A DNA stretch of 64,000 nucleotides. Source: Flavobacteriaceae bacterium R38. Its GTDB lineage: Bacteria > Bacteroidota > Bacteroidia > Flavobacteriales > Flavobacteriaceae. The stretch is taken from the NCBI GenBank assembly GCA_009901575.1, contig WXYP01000002.1:702284-766283 (forward strand). Direction: 5' to 3'. Each line of letters starts with the position of its first letter. Within the stretch, counting starts at the first letter, position 1. The position numbers were made by a program, and so were the translations under genes. This document shows, one piece after another, positions 56,563 to 64,000 of this stretch. The notes below the pieces were generated by a model, which was given only the letters and a program-made list of their open reading frames with translations, was not told the origin of the DNA and searched no databases.

Positions 56563-58011
56563 ATGAGTTTTAATGACACTTATGAAAAAGAGCTTGCTTT
56601 TCAAGCCGACAGACGCAGAGCGACTGTTGAATTTATCAAAACAATTAGTGACTTATGGTATGAAAAAGCCATTGAACTAGTTTTATTTAAAAATCAATTA
56701 ATTGATAGAAGCGTAAGTGAGATTATCAACCTTCATGAATATGCAGGGGCTTTTGTTCAAAAACCTATCTCAATTTTTGACTCAGTTGAAATTGCGCAAG
56801 CTATTAAAACAATGGATATTCCTCCTTCTAAAATAGATATTGGTAAACTTACTTATGAATATCATTTAGAAGATAATAAATACAGTGATTCTACTGCATT
56901 CGTGATCAATAAGTTAAATGATGCTTATAATGCAGATGAAATTAAGCCAAAAGATGTTGTTTTATACGGATTTGGGCGTATTGGTAGATTGGTAGCCAGA
57001 GAGTTGATGCTTCGTACCGGTAAAGGAAATCAACTTAGATTAAGAGCTATTGTAACCAGAGGTGCTGTAGATGAAACTATTTTAGAAAAAAGAGCTTCTC
57101 TTTTAAGAAATGATTCTGTACACGGTGATTTCCACGGAACAGTTTCTGTAGATGTTAAAAATAAAGCACTTGTAATAAATGGTACCACGGTTCATATTAT
57201 TAGTGCAAATAATCCTGAAGATATAGATTATACTGCTTATGGAATTGAAGATGCTTTAGTAATTGATAATACGGGAGCATTTAGAGATAAGGAAGCTTTA
57301 GAGCGTCATTTAGCTTCTAAAGGAGCAGATAAAGTATTATTAACGGCTCCTGGAAAAGGAGTTCCTAATATTGTTCATGGAGTTAATCACCAGGAATATG
57401 ATCCTGATCAGGTAGATGTTTTTTCAGCTGCTTCTTGTACAACAAATGCTATTACGCCTATCTTAAAAGTAGTTGAAGATACTTTTGGAGTAACAAAAGG
57501 ACATTTGGAAACAATTCATGCATACACCAACGATCAAAACCTTGTTGACAATATGCATAAAAAATACAGAAGAGGTAGAGCTGCAGCTTTAAACATGGTA
57601 ATTACTGAAACAGGAGCAGGAAAAGCTGTCTCAAAAGCATTACCATCACTAAACGGAAAATTAACATCGAATGCCATAAGAGTACCGGTTCCTAACGGAT
57701 CGTTAGCTGTATTAAATTTAGAAATAGAAAAACCTACTTCTAAAGATGCTGTTAATACAGTAATGAAAAAATATGCTTTAGAAGGTAACCTAGTAGAGCA
57801 AATTAAGTATTCTTTAAGCAACGAATTGGTATCATCTGATATCGTTGGAGCTTCTGCTCCTTCTATCTACGATAGTAATGCAACTATTGTTTCTGCCGAT
57901 GGGAAAAACATTGTTCTTTACATCTGGTATGATAATGAATATGGATATAGTCATCAGGTAATCAGATTGGCTAAATACATTTCTAAAGTAAGAAGATTTA
58001 CTTATTATTAG
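56563..58011 (+). CDS. gap: Glyceraldehyde-3-phosphate dehydrogenase, long form
   Basis: Glycolytic/gluconeogenic enzyme with a 482-residue chain, about 145 longer than classical GAPDH (about 335). Residues 1-125 are a helical N-terminal extension (MSFNDTYEKELAFQADRRRA); the GAPDH core starts at the Rossmann motif VVLYGFGRIGRLVAREL, has the catalytic Cys at residue 292 in SAASCTTNAITP, HAYTNDQNLVDN with the catalytic His nearby, and the end WYDNEYGYSHQVIRLAKYIS. This long class is known in Bacteroidota and some gamma-proteobacteria; the role of the extension is unknown. Likely monocistronic. Confidence 0.95.
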   Translation: MSFNDTYEKELAFQADRRRATVEFIKTISDLWYEKAIELVLFKNQLIDRSVSEIINLHEYAGAFVQKPISIFDSVEIAQAIKTMDIPPSKIDIGKLTYEYHLEDNKYSDSTAFVINKLNDAYNADEIKPKDVVLYGFGRIGRLVARELMLRTGKGNQLRLRAIVTRGAVDETILEKRASLLRNDSVHGDFHGTVSVDVKNKALVINGTTVHIISANNPEDIDYTAYGIEDALVIDNTGAFRDKEALERHLASKGADKVLLTAPGKGVPNIVHGVNHQEYDPDQVDVFSAASCTTNAITPILKVVEDTFGVTKGHLETIHAYTNDQNLVDNMHKKYRRGRAAALNMVITETGAGKAVSKALPSLNGKLTSNAIRVPVPNGSLAVLNLEIEKPTSKDAVNTVMKKYALEGNLVEQIKYSLSNELVSSDIVGASAPSIYDSNATIVSADGKNIVLYIWYDNEYGYSHQVIRLAKYISKVRRFTYY

Positions 58012-58022
58012 TCTTAGAAAAT

Positions 58023-58075
58023 CGAGCTATTGCAATAATGTGAGGTCAAATGATCCAAACTACTGCAATAGCTCG
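58023..58075. repeat. 12-bp inverted repeat after the GAPDH gene
   Basis: CGAGCTATTGCA (58023-58034) and TGCAATAGCTCG (58064-58075) are perfect inverses around a 29-nt loop. No T-run follows, so it is not a classical terminator; it could protect the 3' end of the gap mRNA, or be a protein or recombination site. Confidence 0.5.
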
Positions 58076-58122
58076 TATTTAATAACGTTAGACTATATTT
58101 AATTCCCAATTTAATTGTTAAA

Positions 58123-58743
58123 ATGAAAAACTTAAAACTATTTCTATCGTCATTTATTTTAATCATTAGCTTTATTACTAATGCACAAGATGACACAGCT
58201 CCTGTACTTTCTCTGGATGAAGGACCAATAGATAATCAGTTTGAGTATGTCATAAAAAAATCAGGGAATTATAATTCTGCAAATGTCTCTTATGAGGTCG
58301 TAAGGAGAGCATGGATTAATAAATTAAGGAAAAATGTAATAGACACCTTAATTAAATCTAAAGCAGAAGCGACAAAATTACAAGCGCAAATTAATACGCA
58401 ACAAAACGAAATCTCCAGTTTAAAATCTGAACTAAGCACTACAAACAGTAATCTGACTCAAACCAGTAAAGAAAAAGATAGTATTTCGTTTTTTGGAAGC
58501 CTGGTTCAAAAAGGGTTTTATAAAACAATCATGTGGGGAATCATTGCTGTTTTGACAATACTCTTGCTGACGTTCATCTATAAGTTCAGAAACAGTAATA
58601 TTATTACCCAGGAAGCCAAAAGCGGACTGGCAGACCTGGAAGAAGAGTTCGAACAACACAGAAGAAGATCTTTAGAGCGAGAACAAAAATTGAGCAGGCA
58701 ATTACAAGATGAGCTTAACAAGCAAAAATTAATGAAAAAGTAA
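58123..58743 (+). CDS. Coiled-coil membrane protein upstream of trmD (function unknown)
   Basis: A 206-residue protein. A signal peptide or first TM (LFLSSFILIISFITNAQ) is followed by a short exported region, an alpha-helical coiled-coil (TLIKSKAEATKLQAQINTQQ, QNEISSLKSELSTTNSNL), a second TM (FYKTIMWGIIAVLTILLLTF) and a charged cytoplasmic coiled-coil rich in Glu/Arg (ADLEEEFEQHRRRSLEREQK). Homologues in flavobacteria sit just before trmD and are often mislabelled tRNA (guanine-N1)-methyltransferase; there is no SPOUT or SAM motif here. The function is unknown; a structural or membrane-tethering role is possible. Confidence 0.75.
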   Translation: MKNLKLFLSSFILIISFITNAQDDTAPVLSLDEGPIDNQFEYVIKKSGNYNSANVSYEVVRRAWINKLRKNVIDTLIKSKAEATKLQAQINTQQNEISSLKSELSTTNSNLTQTSKEKDSISFFGSLVQKGFYKTIMWGIIAVLTILLLTFIYKFRNSNIITQEAKSGLADLEEEFEQHRRRSLEREQKLSRQLQDELNKQKLMKK

Positions 58744-58886
58744 ATCCATTTTTTTCAGGATTGCAGTTCTCAAAATTACTAGGTGAAGTAGCTTAGGGTG
58801 AAAACTCTCAATTTTCATCAAAATCTTATAAAGTATAAACGAGTTCAATAATAATCTTCTCATCTTTGCATTTCAATTTATCGAAA

Positions 58887-59576
58887 ATGCGTATTGATAT
58901 TATCACAGTATTACCGGAATTACTAAAAAGTCCTTTTGAAGCTTCTATATTAAAAAGAGCTATTGAAAAAGGATTGGTAGAAATTCATTTTCACAACCTA
59001 AGAGATTATACAAACAAAAGTTATAATCAGGTAGACGATTATCAATTTGGTGGAGGTGCAGGAATGGTTATGATGATAGAACCCATAGATGCTTGTATCT
59101 CTAAATTAAGAGAAGAGCGAACCTATGACGAAATTATTTATATGACTCCGGATGGAGAAACATTAAATCAAAATACTGCAAATCAGCTCTCACTAAAAGA
59201 AAATATCATTATTTTATGCGGACATTACAAAGGAGTAGACCAACGTGTTCGCGATCATTTTATCACTAAAGAGATTTCCATAGGAGATTATGTTCTCTCC
59301 GGAGGAGAATTAGGAGCTGCTGTACTATGTGATACTATTATACGTCTTATTCCCGGTGTTTTAGGTAATGAAACTTCTGCCCTTACCGATTCTTTTCAGG
59401 ATAATTTACTTGCCCCTCCTATTTATACACGTCCGTCTGAATATAAAGGTTGGAAGGTTCCCGATGTTTTGCTTGGAGGCAATTTCCCTGAAATAGAAAA
59501 ATGGAGAGAAGAAGAAGCTTATAAAAGAACTAAGCAGCGAAGGCCAGATTTACTGAATGATCAGGAAGAAGACTAA
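58887..59576 (+). CDS. trmD: tRNA (guanine-N1)-methyltransferase TrmD
   Basis: Methylates G37 of tRNAs to prevent frameshifting. The 229-residue SPOUT enzyme has [54 protein letters not shown] (trefoil knot), [20 protein letters not shown] and a C-terminal helical domain ([17 protein letters not shown]). I place the start at ATG 58887 instead of the upstream in-frame TTG at 58866, because the fold begins there. It is followed by rplS, the standard trmD-rplS neighbourhood. Confidence 0.96.
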   Translation: MRIDIITVLPELLKSPFEASILKRAIEKGLVEIHFHNLRDYTNKSYNQVDDYQFGGGAGMVMMIEPIDACISKLREERTYDEIIYMTPDGETLNQNTANQLSLKENIIILCGHYKGVDQRVRDHFITKEISIGDYVLSGGELGAAVLCDTIIRLIPGVLGNETSALTDSFQDNLLAPPIYTRPSEYKGWKVPDVLLGGNFPEIEKWREEEAYKRTKQRRPDLLNDQEED

Positions 59577-59592
59577 AAATCTTTTTAATTCA

Positions 59593-59622
59593 TTGTTTAT
59601 TCTTAATAATTGATTATTTTTG
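59593..59622 (+). promoter_or_regulatory. Consensus promoter of rplS (TTG-N19-TATTTTTG)
   Basis: TTG (59593-59595), a 19-base spacer and TATTTTTG (59615-59622) match the Bacteroidota consensus fully. Expected start of transcription is about 59628, so rplS can be made independently of trmD. Confidence 0.7.
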
Positions 59623-59627
59623 CAACC

Positions 59628-59695
59628 GATTTTGAGTCAACCTCTGACGATAGACGTGAATGTTGGTTTAATTAAACATTTTTAAAATTTTTAAA
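59628..59695 (+). promoter_or_regulatory. rplS 5' leader with palindrome GTTTAATTAAAC
   Basis: About 68 nt of leader lie between the predicted start and the ATG. It holds a 12-bp palindrome at 59666-59677 and an AACC/GGTT pairing that could fold the segment. Leaders of L19 genes are autoregulatory in some bacteria and a flavobacterial version has, to my memory, been proposed; I cannot confirm that this sequence matches it. Confidence 0.3.
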
Positions 59696-60046
59696 ATGGA
59701 ATCTTTAATAAAATTTGTTCAGGACGAATTTATAACAAAAAAAGATTTTCCGGAATTTTCAGCCGGAGACACAATTACAGTTTACTACGAAATTAAAGAA
59801 GGAGAAAAAACTCGTACTCAGTTCTTTAGAGGTGTAGTAATTCAAAGAAGAGGTGCTGGAGCATCAGAAACTTTTACTATCAGAAAAATGTCAGGGACAG
59901 TTGGAGTAGAACGTATCTTTCCAATCAACTTACCTGCACTTCAAAAAATTGAAATCAACAAAAAAGGTAAAGTTAGAAGAGCTAGAATTTACTACTTCAG
60001 AGGCCTTACTGGTAAGAAAGCAAGAATTAAAGAAATCAGGGAATAA
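59696..60046 (+). CDS. rplS: 50S ribosomal protein L19
   Basis: Large-subunit protein at the 30S-50S interface, 116 residues as usual. Family signature: FPEFSAGDTITVYYEIKEGE, RTQFFRGVVIQRRGAGASET, TIRKMSGTVGVERIFPIN and the C-terminal KVRRARIYYFRGLTGKKARI. It has its own strong promoter and a strong terminator. Confidence 0.98.
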   Translation: MESLIKFVQDEFITKKDFPEFSAGDTITVYYEIKEGEKTRTQFFRGVVIQRRGAGASETFTIRKMSGTVGVERIFPINLPALQKIEINKKGKVRRARIYYFRGLTGKKARIKEIRE

Positions 60047-60065
60047 ACCTGTTTTTACATACAAT

Positions 60066-60098
60066 AAAAAAAGACATCTTCAATAGATGTCTTTTTTT
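60066..60098 (+). terminator. Rho-independent terminator of rplS
   Basis: A 14-bp stem (60066-60079 with 60085-60098), loop TCAAT, ending in T7. Among the strongest terminators in the window. Confidence 0.88.
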
Positions 60099-60157
60099 AT
60101 TAACAAATGTTAATAACATGTGTTTGTATTTTGTTGATTATTAAATAGTTAAATGAT

Positions 60158-60187
60158 TTGCTTTTTGTAATTCTTCTACTAAATTTG
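60158..60187 (+). promoter_or_regulatory. Consensus promoter of the ncRNA candidate (TTG-N19-TAAATTTG)
   Basis: TTG (60158-60160), a 19-base spacer and TAAATTTG (60180-60187) match the Bacteroidota consensus. It lies after the rplS terminator and no coding gene follows for 600 bp, so it should drive a non-coding transcript from about 60193. Confidence 0.6.
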
Positions 60188-60192
60188 ATACA

Positions 60193-60618
60193 AAGATTTA
60201 CAAATAATATAGTCAATCTAAATTAACTGTAAATTTAAAAAGAACGTTCTTTAACATAATTGTTTTTTAATGTGCTCTAAAAGCGATACAAAGCTTAGGT
60301 AAAGTAAAGCATGCAGAGAAGTTAATACAAACAGTTTTATAGCAATATAATTTTGAGTTGTATTATGCCCAAAGTTCTTTCTGTGAAAATAGAAAGAATA
60401 AAGCAGGAGTTAAAAAACAATAGAAACATCTAATCATCATCAAACAGAAATGTTAGGAGATACAAAAGATGTTTCATAGAAATAGATACTAATTTCGTAG
60501 TTTATTTGATTCATATCAGATTTAACGTAGGTAACAGCAATGTTAAAACGGTTTTAGCTCATCTATTTCTTAGAAAGCCATATCAAGAATAAGAAATTAT
60601 TAATGATATGGCTTTTGT
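60193..60618 (+). ncRNA. Candidate structured non-coding RNA (about 430 nt)
   Basis: The stretch from a consensus promoter to a terminator-like hairpin has no credible reading frame, but holds a series of perfect inverted repeats: the 14-bp palindrome AAAGAACGTTCTTT (60239-60252); TAATACAA / TTGTATTA (60323-60330, 60358-60365); TTCTTTCT / AGAAAGAA (60375-60382, 60391-60398, 8-nt loop); GAAACATCT / AGATGTTTC (60423-60431, 60467-60475); and the terminal 12-bp stem. It is not tmRNA, RNase P RNA, 6S or SRP RNA: none of their signatures (for example GAGGAAAGTC of RNase P) is visible. A segment GTTCTTTAACATAATTG (60246-60262) resembles boxA of rRNA leaders. The remaining part up to the icd promoter shows nothing more. 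Existence as a stable RNA is inferred. Confidence 0.45.
60574..60616 (+). terminator. Terminator-like hairpin at the end of the ncRNA candidate
   Basis: A 12-bp perfect stem AAAGCCATATCA / TGATATGGCTTT with an 18-nt loop, followed by TTGTTATTTC. The T-tract is interrupted, so efficiency may be moderate. Confidence 0.6.
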
Positions 60619-60662
60619 TATTTCATCTACTTCTTAACGACTTACTAAACGCAAAATATCCA

Positions 60663-60693
60663 TTGTTAAAAAAGACATATTAATGTATATTTG
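60663..60693 (+). promoter_or_regulatory. Promoter of icd (TTG-N20-TATATTTG)
   Basis: TTG (60663-60665), 20 bases, TATATTTG (60686-60693). The predicted leader is about 100 nt and contains a small hairpin CCGGT-attta-ACCGG (60766-60780) just before the start codon. Confidence 0.6.
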
Positions 60694-60751
60694 CCATTCT
60701 AAATTTTAGGAATAAAATCAGATAATTTATTTCTAAAAACTTCAAAGATAA

Positions 60752-63025
<2,274 letters not shown>

Positions 63026-63053
63026 TTTAATACAGATAGAAATATTCAATATT

Positions 63054-63083
63054 AAAAAAAGAGTCCTTTTAGGGCTCTTTTTT
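63054..63083 (+). terminator. Rho-independent terminator of icd
   Basis: Stem AAAAAAGAG / CTCTTTTTT extended by one G-T pair and CC/GG to a small loop, ending in T6. Confidence 0.82.
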
Positions 63084-63173
63084 GTTCTTCTATGTATTTA
63101 ACTCTAAAAGTTAAACCGTATAATAATCTTATCTTTGATTAATAACTAGCATGAAAAGCAAATAATATGAAAT

Positions 63174-63407
63174 ATGAAGACAGATAAATTACTATTACAA
63201 AAAGGTATTAAGTTTCTCTCTATAACACTTGTTTTAATGTTTCTTGGCCCTGGTTTAATTTATGAAGCTTTCAAAAATAGTGATCATCAACTTTATATGT
63301 TAGTATTAGTAATAGGAGCCATTTTTTCTATCGGAGCTATTGGTCTTGGTTTTTATAGTCTTAAATTAATTATTGATTCATTATTTGGAAAGAAGCGTCA
63401 GGTTTAA
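63174..63407 (+). CDS. Small two-TM membrane protein (DUF6095-like)
   Basis: A 77-residue protein: a basic N-terminus (KTDKLLLQKGIKFL), two TM helices (FLSITLVLMFLGPGLIYEAF, YMLVLVIGAIFSIGAIGLGF) and a basic C-terminus (FGKKRQV). The phrase FLGPGLIYEAFKNSDHQLY fits DUF6095, a small Flavobacteriia membrane family of unknown function. It lies between icd and the rRNA operon. Start ATG at 63174. Confidence 0.65.
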   Translation: MKTDKLLLQKGIKFLSITLVLMFLGPGLIYEAFKNSDHQLYMLVLVIGAIFSIGAIGLGFYSLKLIIDSLFGKKRQV

Positions 63408-63474
63408 CCCTTAAACAATAGATATAAAGCTAATATCACATTCTCCCGCTTTACATTATAACCATATATAAAAC

Positions 63475-63505
63475 AAAAAACCCTTCGTATTAATGAAGGG
63501 TTTTT
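63475..63505 (-). terminator. Rho-independent terminator of the rRNA operon
   Basis: Stem AAAAACCCTTC (63476-63486) with GAAGGGTTTTT (63495-63505), 8-nt loop. On the minus strand it is followed by T6, directly behind the 5S gene. Confidence 0.85.
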
Positions 63506-63509
63506 AAAA

Positions 63510-63618
63510 AGAAGGCGGCGACATACTCTCCCGGTTTCCCAGTACCATCTGCGCTGATGGGCTTAACTTCTCTGTTCGGAATGGTAAGAGGTGAGCCCCA
63601 TCGCTATAACCACCTTAA
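63510..63618 (-). rRNA. rrf: 5S ribosomal RNA
   Basis: On the minus strand the sequence shows the 5S hallmarks: helix I AAGGTGG with CCGCCTT, the conserved CCATTCCGAACAGAGAAGTT of loops B and C, AAGCCCATCAGCGCAGATGG, and GGGAGAGTATGTCGCCGCC. About 109 nt. The ends are estimated from helix I, uncertain by a few bases. Confidence 0.95.
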
Positions 63619-63757
63619 ATCTTAGTGTACTATAACTCATCGCTATAATTTACCCGAACTTTTTTTAAAAGGGCGGGCCACCTTAAATCTTAGTGTACTA
63701 TAACTCATCGCTATAATTTACCCGAACTTTTTTTAAAAGAGCGGGCTACCTTAAATT
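63610..63757 (-). repeat. 68-bp tandem repeat in the 23S-5S spacer
   Basis: Two complete copies begin at 63610 and 63678 and a 12-base remnant at 63746; the period is exactly 68 bp and the copies differ at only a few bases. Each unit starts with CCACCTTAAAT, which is also the 5' boundary of 5S, and contains CGCTATAA, also present inside 5S, plus a hairpin GCCCG...CGGG around CTTTT/AAAAG. The repeat must be transcribed with the operon and lies where RNase processing separates 23S from 5S. Confidence 0.8.
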
Positions 63758-63931
63758 GTAAGTCTCTAGTTGGTAGTCTGTAGTCAATACATCAACAACT
63801 ATAAACTGCAGTTTTTACTGCTAATAAGGTACATATTGAGATAAAATAAACATTAGAACACTATAACTAATTATAATATAAAGCTAAAGAGATTGGCGCT
63901 CCCTTAGTCTTTTGCCAACTAAGGGAACTAA

Positions 63932-64000
63932 CGTACATAAGCCTATGGGTTATTAGTACTACTCGGCTAAGACATTACTGCCATTACACCTATAGCCTAT
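63932..64000 (-). rRNA. rrl: 23S ribosomal RNA, 3' end (partial)
   Basis: The minus strand reads GCTATAGGTGTAATGGCAGT, then AGCCGAGTAGTACTAATAACC and CATAGGCTTATGTACG, matching the conserved 3' end of 23S rRNA (E. coli ends GGTACTAATGAACCGTGAGG...). The gene continues beyond the window. The 3' end is estimated by comparison with the E. coli end, uncertain by a few bases. 16S lies outside. Confidence 0.92.

Noticed and set aside
60193..60618. tmRNA, RNase P RNA or tracrRNA as identity of the structured RNA
   Set aside because: Signatures absent; the GTTTTAGCTC segment near 60550 resembles a CRISPR-type anti-repeat only by chance, since there is no array or cas gene in the window.

Overview
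The window is a low-GC stretch of chromosome from a member of the Bacteroidota, almost certainly the family Flavobacteriaceae. Support comes from PorP/SprF-type outer-membrane proteins and a gliding-motility-type (type B) C-terminal domain of the type IX secretion system (T9SS), Bacteroidota-style RpoZ and PorD-like (DUF4835) proteins, many small families known mainly from Flavobacteriia (DUF6503, DUF6913, DUF6095-like), near-absence of Shine-Dalgarno sequences, and promoters matching the Bacteroidota pattern TTG-N18-20-TAnnTTTG. No phage, transposase, integrase, CRISPR array or tRNA gene was seen. Most of the window is core chromosome.

Layout. 0-2.6 kb: the 3' half of clpB, then a TetR regulator and a hot-dog thioesterase that share a 14-bp palindromic operator. 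2.6-10.8 kb (minus strand): the main accessory block, four tandem PorP/SprF paralogues with a SPOR-like C-terminal domain, preceded in the same operon by a secreted Ig-like protein with a type B T9SS signal. 11.2-16.4 kb: a periplasmic histidine phosphatase, a DUF6503 lipoprotein, ompW with paired palindromes, smpB and a large outer-membrane DUF5686-type protein. 16.4-27 kb: a nested palindromic repeat, pcm, an oxidoreductase, a 3-hydroxyacyl-CoA dehydrogenase, DUF1015, YggS, an exonuclease/GIY-YIG fusion, a DUF3857 protein, a voltage-gated K+ channel, miaA and ridA.

27-45 kb is a long minus-strand run: a two-component system of RprX/RprY type, coaE-ybbR-glycosyltransferase, fabI, recN, the bamD-rpoZ-coaBC-porD cluster, a Kir-like K+ channel, dapA, ligA, a LOG-family gene, prmC and an acetyltransferase. 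45-51.6 kb is on the plus strand: ribD, a HAD phosphatase, an EamA transporter, a YigZ-family gene, dnaA, a low-molecular-weight phosphatase and an RsmI-like methylase. 51.6-54.7 kb (minus): a lysozyme-like protein, mltG, an acetyltransferase and dapF. 55-63.4 kb (plus): a DegP/HtrA protease, a long-form GAPDH, a coiled-coil membrane protein, trmD, rplS, a probable structured non-coding RNA, a monomeric isocitrate dehydrogenase and a small membrane protein. The window closes with the end of an rRNA operon on the minus strand: 3' end of 23S, a spacer with a 68-bp tandem repeat, 5S and a terminator.

The most unusual items are the four-fold PorP/SprF-SPOR array beside one type B cargo, the roughly 430-nt structured RNA candidate between rplS and icd with its own promoter and terminator, the nested palindromic repeat at 16.4 kb, the 23S-5S spacer tandem repeat, and several strong palindromes in promoters (tetR/thioesterase, ompW, recN, lysozyme-like gene). 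All functional calls were made by reading; no database search was run.
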